64,000 bases of DNA from Polyangiaceae bacterium. GTDB lineage: Bacteria; Myxococcota_A; Polyangia; Polyangiales; Polyangiaceae. The translations under genes and the position numbers were made by a program. Where the stretch lies: contig JABTUA010000002.1 of assembly GCA_015075635.1 (NCBI GenBank), positions 2,422,708-2,486,707 of the forward strand. The letters are read 5' to 3'. The notes beneath the pieces were generated by a model. The model was not told where the DNA came from, ran no database searches, and saw only the letters and a list, made by a program, of their open reading frames with translations. How positions within the stretch are numbered: the first letter of the stretch is position 1; each line of letters opens with the position of its first letter. Shown one piece after another: positions 7,312 to 16,817 of the stretch.

Positions 7312-9120
7312 CTATCCTTTCTGCCTGAGGAATTGTCGGGCTACGCGCCCCCAGTCCTCCCGCGACTCCTGGACCTGAATCCGCCGCTGTCCGTCAGGCT
7401 CTTCGTCTTCATATCGAGCCCATGCTGTGAGCAGCAGCTTCAGCCCGTCGAGGGCCTTGGCTTGACGAAGCTGCAACTTCTCCAGGTCGCCCTCATCTTC
7501 CGCGTCTTCAAGCACGGCGACCAGGTGATCGTAGGCTGGGTGCGCGGTGTTGAGCGTGATCACGATCGCCCCACCTTTCGGTTTCACGCTGAAGAACGCG
7601 CCTGAAGTGCTCTCAGCGTGAGCAAAGACGTACTTCAGTCCATTGTCGATGGTCTGACCTGCAAGATCATGCGCGCGAGCCTCTTCCACTCCTTCGGCGG
7701 CCAGCTCTTCCTCGATCTCCTGCTTGCGCTGTTCGCTGGGTGCGTTTTCACCCGCGTCGCTCGTGCCAACGTGCCCGTCCTTCTTGCGCTGCGCTGTCGC
7801 CTCCGTGGCCTTTGCCTCTGGCGTAGACTTGTCCGGATGGCGCTTACCCCCCTTCTGGCCGCGGGTTTGGGCCTTCAGCCAATTAAGCAGTGCATGCGAA
7901 GCGGAATCGATGGCGTCGCGTACCTGGAGGAGCGGCTCCCGCGGGTCGCCGTCTTCAGCCCACGCGGCCTTTAGTTCCTGGTAGCTGCCAAAGCCGTGCC
8001 GCTCGGCGAGTTGCTCTTTGTCCATCCCGGCCATGTCTGCCAAAGTGGTTGCACTCTGCTTGTTGTTCGTCACGCCGAAGACCTCGTCCAGTGCTGGCGG
8101 GAAGTCGACTTCAATGCCCATCCACCGTGTGACCGGGTCGTAGCCGGGAAGCCACTTGGTATCGAGCTCGAGTTCGCGATTCGCCCTAACGATGCTCACA
8201 CCCACGTTCCGCGCAGCATGCTTGCCGTGAGGCCTCTCACCAGGGTTGTGCCCCTCTCGGGCTGCCTTCTTCGCGAAAGAATACCGAATTCGCACCGTCT
8301 CAACCTTGCCACGGAACTTTACCTTGATCTCTTGCTCCGGCTTATCCCCCCAGGGTTCAAACATGGGTGTCTTGTCCCACGGCGCCGGGCAAGTGGTCTC
8401 CGTCAGCAGGTACATGGGATCGTTGGGTCGAGTGTCGATGTCGATCTCGGGTTTCTCGGCGGCCCGAACGAAGGCGGCCATTCTGATCGTGACCTGCCCA
8501 GAGCTGATGAATCTGCGATAAATGCGACCTACAACGTCCTCGGAATTGCGAATCACCGCGCCCGACGTTCGCCATGTGCAACGCGTTGGGCGGGGCCACA
8601 CCACGAGCGTGCCAGTCTTCCCAAGTCGAGTGCGGGCGCGGGCTACCCACTCAGGTGGTGGGCTGCTGGAACTCGGAACCGGAACCTCGCGCATCCTGCT
8701 TGCCGCAATTTCCGCCAGATCAAGAAAGGAATGGACTGCTGAGTCCGGCCCAGCCTGCCAAGTCCAGACGTCCACGCGCTCCCCCTGTGAGAAGGACGAG
8801 TTCGGAAGCCCCATGCCAAAGCGGCCGATGCCATCGCGGTCGTTCAGGTGCGCCCCGTTGCCGAACTGAAGGGCTCTTCGCAGTTCGGCGGCACTCATCC
8901 CCGTCCCATTGTCGAGCACGGCGATGGCCGCGATACGCGAACGAGTTCGTTCACGCACAAACTCTTCGTCTTCGACGCAAATGAGCTGCACGTCGGTCGC
9001 ACCGGCCTGGATGGCATTGTCGATCAGCTCGGCCAAAGCATAGGCGGCGTTACGGTAGCCACTGTCCTGCATGGCTTTGATGACCAAATGAGTCGGTACA
9101 ACATCGAAAGATTCACTCAT
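7312..9120 (-). CDS. GHKL (Hsp90-like) ATPase of a defence operon
   Basis: The protein has 602 residues from the ATG at 9120. The Bergerat ATP-binding fold is clear: N box ELIDNAIQAGA near 31-41, G1 box LDNGTGM near 69-75, and G2 box DGIGRFGMGLPNSSF near 96-110. A charged linker near residue 430-480 leads to a C-terminal domain shared with the next gene's product. GHKL ATPases of this length recur in anti-phage operons with helicases and nucleases, where ATP-driven dimer closure acts as a clamp or sensor. The start overlaps the helicase stop by 8 nt, so the genes are co-transcribed. Confidence 0.85.
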   Translation of the reverse strand: MSESFDVVPTHLVIKAMQDSGYRNAAYALAELIDNAIQAGATDVQLICVEDEEFVRERTRSRIAAIAVLDNGTGMSAAELRRALQFGNGAHLNDRDGIGRFGMGLPNSSFSQGERVDVWTWQAGPDSAVHSFLDLAEIAASRMREVPVPSSSSPPPEWVARARTRLGKTGTLVVWPRPTRCTWRTSGAVIRNSEDVVGRIYRRFISSGQVTIRMAAFVRAAEKPEIDIDTRPNDPMYLLTETTCPAPWDKTPMFEPWGDKPEQEIKVKFRGKVETVRIRYSFAKKAAREGHNPGERPHGKHAARNVGVSIVRANRELELDTKWLPGYDPVTRWMGIEVDFPPALDEVFGVTNNKQSATTLADMAGMDKEQLAERHGFGSYQELKAAWAEDGDPREPLLQVRDAIDSASHALLNWLKAQTRGQKGGKRHPDKSTPEAKATEATAQRKKDGHVGTSDAGENAPSEQRKQEIEEELAAEGVEEARAHDLAGQTIDNGLKYVFAHAESTSGAFFSVKPKGGAIVITLNTAHPAYDHLVAVLEDAEDEGDLEKLQLRQAKALDGLKLLLTAWARYEDEEPDGQRRIQVQESREDWGRVARQFLRQKG

Positions 9121-10726
9121 AGCTGTCCTCCCAGTTGACAAACGCGTCGGCCACTGTCCCGAACCCCGTGAGCTGCGTGTCCACGACCGTCACAGCTTCC
9201 GCCTCATAGTTGCCACCTTGTTTCGGTCCCCGGATGGCTCGGCCCACCATCTGGCTGTACAAGACCAACGAGCGTGTCGGCCTTGCAATCAACACCGCAC
9301 TGGTCATGGGAGCGTCAAAACCGGTGGTCAGAACGCCGAAGTTGCACAACGCGCGGGGGTCAGGCGTATCCGCCTTGAACCACCGGATGGCAGCCTCGCG
9401 CTGCCCGACCTCCGTCTCGCCAACGACCGCGCGCGCTGCAAGGTTCTTGCGCGCGTTCAGAACGGAAGCAATCAGGTGAGCATGCTCGACGGTCGTCGCA
9501 AAGATAATCAGTCGCCGATGCCGCGTCGCCAGCTCCTCGGCAGACTTCACGATCACGAGGTTGCGTTGTTCGTCCTTAGCCAGGCTTTCGAGCAGCGCTT
9601 TGGGAATATCCAAAGCGGCCGCGACTTCCTGCAAATCTCGGGGTGACAAGTCGAGGCCGCCTCGATGTGTCAGTTTCTCCACTTTCAGCCGGGCGAGGTA
9701 CCCTTCGTCTACGAGGTAGTCGACCGGGTTGCGGTATCCGTCAACCTCGAGCATCACTTTCTTCCGATCAAAGAACTTGGCTAACTCCTTGTCGGCGTCG
9801 CGATCGTTCCATGTCCGCCCGGGCGTTGCTGTCAACCCAAGGAGCGCGGTACCAGCATTCCGTGCATGGAGCGTGTCGAGCACGAGTCCGTAAGTTTGGG
9901 CAATCGCCTGGTGCGCTTCGTCGATGACCACAAGGCTGGTTGACTCGGAGAGGCGGGCGATAAACTGGAGATCCTGCAGCCCGCGACTGTAGGTCTTTCC
10001 CAGCCCTGCGACGAGCACGCCGTCGGCCGCATGACGTAGTTCCGGTTCGTGGCTCCCCCAAAAACGATACAGCGTTACCGGTCGGTTTCCGAGTGCAGCC
10101 CACGCTGTGTTGAATTCGGCGGCGGCCTGCTCACAGAGCTCTTCGCTGTATGCGAGCCAGACGACCAGACCCGGCTCGTGCCGAACTAGGTGGTTGGCGA
10201 TCACGTGCATGGCGGTGCGCGTCTTGCCGGACCCGGTGGGCATGTGAAGCACGACTCTCCGGTTTCCCGTTGAGAGCGCCTCTTCAACTCTATTCACGGC
10301 CCGCCGCTGGTGCGCAAACAAGGCGTACGCCGGCACCGACGTCGTGGTCGCATCGACCGTCGGGCGGGCTTCAACTTCGGGCAGCGTCAACCCGAAGAAC
10401 CCGAGCATGACCAGGAATGCGTTACTGCGCTTGCGAAAACGAGCGGTCCTAAGCGAGCCGAATACATCATCGCCTTGACCCAAGCCGAGAAGTTCGCACA
10501 GTTCAACGGCTTCTTCCTCTCGAAGAAGATCCAGGAGCACAGCCCGGCTGCTCGGGTCGCTCAGAAGATCTGTCGGGGGCCGGACATCGACCAACAGTTC
10601 GCGCAGCCGAGTTCCGCGGGCGAGCTCCCTGTCGAGAAGCGCGGCCAGCCGAACCGCCGGGGCTCCAATCAACGCCTCCAGCGTCGGCTCATCAGCGCGC
10701 GACAGTAAATTGTGGAACGGCACCAT
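9113..10726 (-). CDS. SF2 DEAD/DEAH-box helicase of a defence operon
   Basis: This protein of about 537 residues has an uncharacterised N-terminal 130 residues and then a type III restriction/UvrB-like helicase core. Walker A is MPTGSGKT (about 163-170), DEAH is at about 270-273, motif III is GLTATPGR, and motif VI is YSQMVGRAIRG. GTG at 10729 and ATG at 10726 are adjacent possible starts. It is the first gene of the helicase-GHKL-small protein-PLD operon. No nuclease domain is fused, so cleavage would come from the PLD protein. The set may be the restriction arm of the adjacent PT system, but that is inference. Confidence 0.88.
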   Translation of the reverse strand: MVPFHNLLSRADEPTLEALIGAPAVRLAALLDRELARGTRLRELLVDVRPPTDLLSDPSSRAVLLDLLREEEAVELCELLGLGQGDDVFGSLRTARFRKRSNAFLVMLGFFGLTLPEVEARPTVDATTTSVPAYALFAHQRRAVNRVEEALSTGNRRVVLHMPTGSGKTRTAMHVIANHLVRHEPGLVVWLAYSEELCEQAAAEFNTAWAALGNRPVTLYRFWGSHEPELRHAADGVLVAGLGKTYSRGLQDLQFIARLSESTSLVVIDEAHQAIAQTYGLVLDTLHARNAGTALLGLTATPGRTWNDRDADKELAKFFDRKKVMLEVDGYRNPVDYLVDEGYLARLKVEKLTHRGGLDLSPRDLQEVAAALDIPKALLESLAKDEQRNLVIVKSAEELATRHRRLIIFATTVEHAHLIASVLNARKNLAARAVVGETEVGQREAAIRWFKADTPDPRALCNFGVLTTGFDAPMTSAVLIARPTRSLVLYSQMVGRAIRGPKQGGNYEAEAVTVVDTQLTGFGTVADAFVNWEDSYE

Positions 10727-10729
10727 CAC

Positions 10730-11241
10730 GAACTCCAGCAGCAGGAACTGGGTCCCGCTCGAAACGCGAGATGCCGCACTCCGCCCGGCGCGCTGAGGTC
10801 ACGGCCTCGGGAGCCGGGTAGCGGTGCAGCGCACCTAGCCGCGCCACTGCCAACTCGCTCCACATGAAGAGTAGCGCGATTGCGGGAGCGGGGAAACCAG
10901 CGGCCGACTGGTGCGGGGACGTATCGTGTCATTCCTTCGTCACCAGACATCGAGCGTCCCCTTTGGGTCCGGCGGACTGCGGCGCGTTCGCCTGCGTCCG
11001 GCACACCAGCGCGGTACGATCGCCCAGGACACGGATGACAGCAAGGGCTTCAAAAGCGGCCGCGCGGGCAGCGTGCCCACCTTGACTCTTTGAGCCGTAC
11101 GGTTGGTCGAGGCCAGGAACGCGAACAACGGTGTCTCGGAGCCGCTATTCCGAAGGACGAGCCGACTCCCACGCGACTTCCAGTTCAGCAGCTTGAGCCG
11201 CCGCGCACGAATCACCGTAGACGACGCAGCTGGCCCATGCG
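10730..11241. other. Gap between recD and the defence helicase; no confident gene
   Basis: About 0.5 kb lies between recD and the helicase on the same strand. One frame (10940-11245, minus, 101 codons) starts with ATG overlapping the recD stop as ATGA, like the other recCBD junctions. Its product is arginine-rich, matches nothing I know and has unremarkable codon use. A short minus frame (10692-10865, 57 codons) runs into the helicase start. I regard both as unproven; the helicase promoter probably lies here. Confidence 0.35.
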
Positions 11242-13125
11242 TCATACGGGCTTCCCCCAAACCCTCTCCCCCAACCCCGACGCCCTCTGCACCCGCGCTC
11301 GGATCGCGTGCTCGAGCACGGGCTTCGTCCCGAAGATCTGCACCTTGCGCTTCGCGCGGGTGATCCCGGTGTAGATGAGCTCACGGGTCAGGATCGGCGA
11401 CACGCGCTCGGGCAGCACCAGTGCCACTTCGTCGAGCTCTGACCCCTGCGCCTTGTGCACGCTCATCGCGAACACTGTGTCGTGGGGAGGGAGCTGGCCG
11501 GGCGGGAAGCGGCGGGGCGTCGCTGAGTTCGAGCCGGGGAAGAACGCTACCAGCGGCCGCGCCTCGCCGTCGGCGACCGGGGCCTCGGGATCCTGCGCGA
11601 TGACGCCGACGTCGCCGTTGAAGAGATCCAGAGAGTAGTCGTTGCTCGTGATCAGGATGGGGCGCCCGTCGTACCAGTCGCCGCGACCTTGAAGCTTGCC
11701 GTGCCGTGTGAGGTGCTCAGCCACGAAGGCGTTCAGACCGTGAACACCGAAGTCTCCCCGTCGGTGGGCACACAGGAAGCGGAAGGACGCCAGGATCTTC
11801 AGCTTCTCGTCCACGGGCGCCGTGCCGAGCCGCTCGAAGCGCTCCAGGACGAGCGCGCCGAACACCGCTTCGAGCTCGGCGCCAGCCTCGACAGGACAGA
11901 GCTCCACATCCGCGCTCGGCCCGTCCAGAACCTCGAAGGCCTCCTCGGGTCGCCCGTTCCTCACCGCAGTGGCGAGCTTGGCGATGGCACCCCCACCCTC
12001 GAAGCGGTGCACGTACGTCAGGTGCACCATGCAGTCGTGCGCCCCTGGCAAGGGAAGGCTCGGTGAAACAGGAAGCGTATCTCCGGTCAGACGCGTCACG
12101 ACGCCGGCCATCTCCCGCGAGTAGCCGTCATCCGGGTTGCCACCGTAGATGTCGCCGAGGATCGCTCCCGCCTCGACGGAGGCGAGCTGGTCCTTGTCCC
12201 CCAGCAGCACGAGGCGCGCCCTTGGGTGGACCGCGTCCACCAGCTTTGCCATGAGCGCCAGGTCCACCATCGACGCCTCGTCCACGACCACGATGTCCGC
12301 GGGTAGCGGGTTGTCGCGGTGGTGACGGAAGCGCGTGGGGGCGTTGCGCTGGTAGCCGAGGGCGCGGTGAATCGTCGAGGCCTCCGCGGGAATGTGAGGC
12401 CGCATCGCTTCGGGGATGTCGGCCAGATTCTGCTGGATGGCCTCGCCGAGACGCTGCGCTGCCTTGCCCGTGGGCGCGAGCAGCTGGATGCGGTGCGGCT
12501 TCCGTCCGCGCTCGAGCTCCTGCTGCTGCAGCAAGAGCAGCACCTTCGCGACCGTGTAGGTCTTACCGGTCCCCGGCCCTCCCGAGATCACGGAGAGGCC
12601 GCGCAGCGCCGCGAGCAGACTGGCGCGTCGCTGACCCTCCATGCCGGGCTTCGAGACCGGGAAGAGCGCATCGAGCCCTTCGCGGAGCAGCGCGCCGTCG
12701 AGCTCGGCGTGGACGACCTTGCTCCGCTCGAGCAACTCCTCCGCGAGGGTCTTTTCGTATTCGAAATAGCGCGTGAGGTAGAGCCTGCTGCCAGACATCA
12801 CCAGAGGCCGCGGCGCCTCAGCAGACGGGGCGTCCAGCGCGACCAGCTTGCTGTTTCGCAGAGCCGCGAGCCATGACTCGAGCTCGGGCAGGACGATTCC
12901 TTCGAGCGGTTTGTCCTCTTCATCCGTGAACACCCGAGTGCGCAGCTCCGCGAGCTCCGCGCAAACGTGGCCGCGCTGCACGGCCCAGCTGGCGAAGGCC
13001 ACGCCCAAGGCGACCTCGGGTGACACCTCACCCGCGAGCTCAAGCAAGGTCTCCGCAAGCTCGTGGTCCAGGTGCGACAGCACCCCGAGCTCACACAGCT
13101 TCGCCGTGGTGGAGAGAGCGGTCAT
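11242..13125 (-). CDS. recD: RecBCD enzyme subunit RecD (exodeoxyribonuclease V alpha)
   Basis: The start chosen is the ATG at 13125, which overlaps the recB stop as ATGA and gives 627 residues. This SF1B 5'-3' helicase has Walker A GGPGTGKT near 182-189, DEASMVD (motif II), GDKDQLASVEAG (motif III), and the C-terminal HKAQGSELDEVALVLP and TRELIYTGITRAKR motifs (V and VI). It is the fast helicase subunit of the RecBCD end-resection machine that repairs double-strand breaks and degrades foreign linear DNA. The order recC-recB-recD on one strand with ATGA overlaps indicates one tightly coupled operon. Confidence 0.95.
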   Translation of the reverse strand: MTALSTTAKLCELGVLSHLDHELAETLLELAGEVSPEVALGVAFASWAVQRGHVCAELAELRTRVFTDEEDKPLEGIVLPELESWLAALRNSKLVALDAPSAEAPRPLVMSGSRLYLTRYFEYEKTLAEELLERSKVVHAELDGALLREGLDALFPVSKPGMEGQRRASLLAALRGLSVISGGPGTGKTYTVAKVLLLLQQQELERGRKPHRIQLLAPTGKAAQRLGEAIQQNLADIPEAMRPHIPAEASTIHRALGYQRNAPTRFRHHRDNPLPADIVVVDEASMVDLALMAKLVDAVHPRARLVLLGDKDQLASVEAGAILGDIYGGNPDDGYSREMAGVVTRLTGDTLPVSPSLPLPGAHDCMVHLTYVHRFEGGGAIAKLATAVRNGRPEEAFEVLDGPSADVELCPVEAGAELEAVFGALVLERFERLGTAPVDEKLKILASFRFLCAHRRGDFGVHGLNAFVAEHLTRHGKLQGRGDWYDGRPILITSNDYSLDLFNGDVGVIAQDPEAPVADGEARPLVAFFPGSNSATPRRFPPGQLPPHDTVFAMSVHKAQGSELDEVALVLPERVSPILTRELIYTGITRAKRKVQIFGTKPVLEHAIRARVQRASGLGERVWGKPV

Positions 13126-16100
13126 GCGCCACCTCCCGCCCGCGCTTCGCCGCCGAGCTTCGCGCCGTCGAGCACGGCACCCAGGGCCCGCATTCGGGCG
13201 AGCGGAGGTTTCTCGAAGAAGACCCCGTTCCCGACGGGCGCGCTCGGGTGCATCCCCTTCACGAACAGATAGAAGACTCCACCGAAGTGCTTGTCGTACT
13301 CGTAGCCCTTCTGCCAGTGGGCGAGGTAGCGGTCGAGCGCCAGCGTGTACAGGTGATACTGCAGGAAATAGTGCGACTCTTCGAGCTCTCGTCGCAGCGC
13401 GGGCAACCCGTAGTCGTCCAGGTGATCGCCGAGGTGGTTGGTCTTGTAGTCCACGACGTACCAGTGCCCGGCATGCTCGAAGACGAGATCGACGTAGCCC
13501 TTGAGGAACCCGCGAAGCTCGCGGAAGCCCAGCCGCTCGACGCGGTCGGCGTACGCCGCGGGCAGCGCGCCGCTCGGGCGATCGCTCGGGTGCGCGCGGA
13601 ACACCTCGGCCAGGCGCCGGCGAGTGAGGGGCGCGTCCCCCTCGCCCACCGGCATTCGGAACTCGAGCTCCGCGAACTTCTTCCGCGCCCCGATGTCCCG
13701 AAGCCGCGGCCCACCGGCGGAGAGCGGTGTCCCGAGGGTCTCCCGGACGGCTCGCACCATCTGCGCGCGGCGGATCTCCAGCTCCTCCGCGGAGAAGCTC
13801 TGCGTGAAGCCGAAGCCGTCGAGCTTCGCCTGGGCGACCGCGGCGAGCTCCTCGTCCGTCGCGGACGCGAAGTCGAGCTGCTCGAACACGTCGTGAAACA
13901 GATCGCCGGTCCGCCGGCCCCGCGGGAAGCCGTCGAGAGTGATGCGCACGCGCTCGCCGGGCACGACGGGAGTGGGCGCAGCCTCGGCCGCCGCGGCCGC
14001 GCTGACCTCCTCGTCGCGATCCCGACCCTCCTCCTCGTCGAGCTGCCAGCCGAGCTCGCGCTTGATGAGGTTGGAGAAGCTGCTCGTCCGCTGCCAGGAC
14101 TGGATCCTGTTCGGGATGGGCTGCGCCTCGAGCGGCCCACCCGCCTGGGCCTCTTGCGTCATCGGGTCTTCGTCGTCGTTCAGCGGCACGGACCGGAGCG
14201 CCAGCGCGCCCTTGGCGCGGCTCACCAGCTGACCGAGGTGGCGCTGAAGGACCGCGTCGGATTCGCCGTTCAGCCGTGCGCCATCGGGGACCCCGGGTGG
14301 GGCGAGCGAGCCGGGAGGATGCAGCAGGTATGCCGCGGCGGACGCCCCGAGGGTGTTGAACCCACCCCACACGATCGTGGTGCGGTGCTTGGCGCGCGTG
14401 AGCGCCACGTACGCCACGCGCATCTCCTCGGCGAAGCTCTCCCAGCGCGACCACCCCCAGTTGTCGCCGCGCGCCTGCGCATCCACGTCGATGTCGAGCG
14501 TCGCGCTGCCGGTTCGATCGTGGAAGCGGAACGGTCCCTTGTCACGCTTCCCGCCCACGGCATCCCACAGGAACGGGCAGTACACGACCGGAAACTCGAG
14601 CCCCTTGGCCTTGTGAACGGTCAGGATCTTCACCGCGGCCTCGTCGCTCTCGAGGCGGATCTCGGCGCGCTCCGCGACCGCGGCCTCGCCCGCGCGCTGC
14701 TCTCCGAGCCAGGCCAGGAGCGCCGCGGGGCCGAGGTGCTGCTCGGTTGCGACCCGGTGCAGGAGCTCCGAGAGGTGCAGCACGTTCGTGAGGCGACGCT
14801 CCCCGCCGGCCAGCGCGAGCAGGTGGGCTGCCGCGCCGGTGTCCGTCAAAAGCGCGCGGAACATGCGGACGAACCCACGCTCGACCCACAGCTCGTGCCA
14901 CCTGCGAAAACTGGTCACCCAGCCCTGCCACCACTCGGGATCGGCCTCGCGCGCCGCGATCTGGTCGCCGGTGACGCCCAGGAGCGAGGTGGCGACGGCG
15001 CGCCGCAGGTCGAAGCGGCTCATCGGATCGAGCACGGCACCCAGGACAGCTTGCACGTCCGCTGCCTCCTCGGACTCGAACACGCTGGTGTCGCTGATGA
15101 CCACCGACACGATGCCGCGCGCTCGGAGCGCGTCCTGCACCATGAAGCACTGGGCGTTGGTGCGCGTCAGGACCGCGACGTCGCCGGCACCGATGCGCTC
15201 CTGCTTCCCCGCGCGGACAACCGTCGTCGTGCCCTGCAGCAGGCGCACGATGTCCGCCGCCACGATGCGCGCTGCGGCGCGGCGCGCGAGGGACTTGTTG
15301 ACGGGCTTTGTGTCGTCGGTGCGCGTCGCGAACAGGAGCTCGACCGACGCCGAGCTCGATGCGTGCGGGGCGTTGAACGCGTTCGTCGCCCCCGGCTTGT
15401 GCGCCACATCCGAATACCCGATCGCGGGGATCAGGAAGGTTCCAGGCGGGCGGAACAGATTGTTCACCACGGCGACGTGGCCAGGATCCGAGCGGTAGCT
15501 CGTCCCCATGCTAAAGCGTCGGGCGTTCTTCGCCGCAGCCAGGTAGGCGAACACGTCCGCTCCGCGAAACGCGTACATGGCCTGCTTGGGGTCGCCGATC
15601 AAGAACAGCGGGTGCGAGCCCCCGCCGAACACGCGTTCGAAGATCTCGAACTGCACGGGATCGGTGTCCTGGAACTCGTCGATCAAGACCGCCTTGAAGC
15701 GCTGGCGCAGCACCTCCGCGAGCCTCGCGCCGTCCTCACCGGCGAGCGCGTCGGCAACCCTGAGCAAGAGGTCCTCGAACCCGAGCACGCCGCGCTGCGT
15801 CTTCCTGCGCAGCAGTTCCTTCGGAGCCTCGCTCAACACCTCGTGCTGCAGCGAGAGGACTCGCAGCCACGAGAGACGGACCAAGCGCTCGAACGCCGCG
15901 AAGAAGGGGTGGGCGGCGCCAGGGTCGCCGGCGAACTTCACATACAGGCTGTCTGCGACACACGCAGGGAACAACTTCTCGGCGCCTGGGGGGAAGTACA
16001 GCTCGTTCGGATCGTCGCAGGCAACGCAGGCGCGCAGCTCGGCGAGCAGGACGTGGATGGCGTCGCCCTTGCCGAAGGCGGACGCCTTGCAGTGCTCGCC

Positions 16101-16817
16101 GACGTACGCAAACCCGTCGAACCGAGCGAGCTGCTGCCGGACTTCTTCGAGTGCGCGCTGGAGCGCCGATGGCTCGACCGGCGCTACAACCGCTGGCACC
16201 ACGGCCACCCGGGGGTTTCGCCGCGACTCTTCGAGCAGCTGCCGCAGGCGTGGCATGTTCACGCCAAGCGCTGCGGCTTGTCGCGCAAATCCTGGCGAAC
16301 CGTGGGCGACGCGGCGCTGCCACAGGTCGTACAAGACGTCATCGTAGAGCTCGCTCAGATCCGGAATCAGCTCCGCGCCGAAGGGCACGCGGGTTCCGAA
16401 GGCGTTGTCGTGGAGCACGCGCTGGCAGAACCCGTGGATGGTGGAGATCGGCGCTTCGTCGATGTTCTCCACGGCACGCCGCAGACGCTTCAGATCTTCC
16501 TCGAGAGCGGGGCCCCGGCGCTTCGCCAGCTTCGCGAACGCCTCGTCCTTCGGGGTCTCTCCCGCGAGTGCCGCGCGAAAGGCCTCCTCCGCCTCGACGA
16601 TGCGCCCGCGCACGCGGTCCCTGAGCTCCGCCGTCGCCGCGTCCGTGAAGGTGACCACCAAGATCTCCGAGGGATCGCGCTTCGACTCCAGCAGGAGCCG
16701 CACGAACAGCGTGGTGATGGCGTACGTCTTCCCGGTTCCGGCGCTCGCCTCCACGAGGTTCTTGCGGTCGAGCGAGATCTCCACCGCATCGAACGGGACG
16801 GTCGCGGCGGCGGTCAT
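13122..16817 (-). CDS. recB: RecBCD enzyme subunit RecB (exodeoxyribonuclease V beta)
   Basis: The protein has 1231 residues from the ATG at 16817, which overlaps the recC stop as ATGA; frames upstream of it are antisense to recC. SF1A helicase motifs are clear: EASAGTGKTYAI near residue 23, STIHGFCQRVL, LIDEFQDTDPVQ, GDPKQAMYAFRGAD, LTVHKAKGLEFP and YVALTRAKHRT. The C-terminal RecB nuclease domain has LVFEHAGHWYVVDYKTN with the catalytic D-x-K and a following YHLYTLALDRYL helix. It is the 3'-5' helicase and sole nuclease of RecBCD. Length and domain order match the family. Confidence 0.95.
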   Translation of the reverse strand: MTAAATVPFDAVEISLDRKNLVEASAGTGKTYAITTLFVRLLLESKRDPSEILVVTFTDAATAELRDRVRGRIVEAEEAFRAALAGETPKDEAFAKLAKRRGPALEEDLKRLRRAVENIDEAPISTIHGFCQRVLHDNAFGTRVPFGAELIPDLSELYDDVLYDLWQRRVAHGSPGFARQAAALGVNMPRLRQLLEESRRNPRVAVVPAVVAPVEPSALQRALEEVRQQLARFDGFAYVGEHCKASAFGKGDAIHVLLAELRACVACDDPNELYFPPGAEKLFPACVADSLYVKFAGDPGAAHPFFAAFERLVRLSWLRVLSLQHEVLSEAPKELLRRKTQRGVLGFEDLLLRVADALAGEDGARLAEVLRQRFKAVLIDEFQDTDPVQFEIFERVFGGGSHPLFLIGDPKQAMYAFRGADVFAYLAAAKNARRFSMGTSYRSDPGHVAVVNNLFRPPGTFLIPAIGYSDVAHKPGATNAFNAPHASSSASVELLFATRTDDTKPVNKSLARRAAARIVAADIVRLLQGTTTVVRAGKQERIGAGDVAVLTRTNAQCFMVQDALRARGIVSVVISDTSVFESEEAADVQAVLGAVLDPMSRFDLRRAVATSLLGVTGDQIAAREADPEWWQGWVTSFRRWHELWVERGFVRMFRALLTDTGAAAHLLALAGGERRLTNVLHLSELLHRVATEQHLGPAALLAWLGEQRAGEAAVAERAEIRLESDEAAVKILTVHKAKGLEFPVVYCPFLWDAVGGKRDKGPFRFHDRTGSATLDIDVDAQARGDNWGWSRWESFAEEMRVAYVALTRAKHRTTIVWGGFNTLGASAAAYLLHPPGSLAPPGVPDGARLNGESDAVLQRHLGQLVSRAKGALALRSVPLNDDEDPMTQEAQAGGPLEAQPIPNRIQSWQRTSSFSNLIKRELGWQLDEEEGRDRDEEVSAAAAAEAAPTPVVPGERVRITLDGFPRGRRTGDLFHDVFEQLDFASATDEELAAVAQAKLDGFGFTQSFSAEELEIRRAQMVRAVRETLGTPLSAGGPRLRDIGARKKFAELEFRMPVGEGDAPLTRRRLAEVFRAHPSDRPSGALPAAYADRVERLGFRELRGFLKGYVDLVFEHAGHWYVVDYKTNHLGDHLDDYGLPALRRELEESHYFLQYHLYTLALDRYLAHWQKGYEYDKHFGGVFYLFVKGMHPSAPVGNGVFFEKPPLARMRALGAVLDGAKLGGEARAGGGA

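Noticed and set aside
5842..10729. DISARM system (helicase plus PLD nuclease)
   Set aside because: No DUF1998 DrmB and no DISARM methyltransferase are present. The GHKL ATPase and the small partner do not belong to DISARM.
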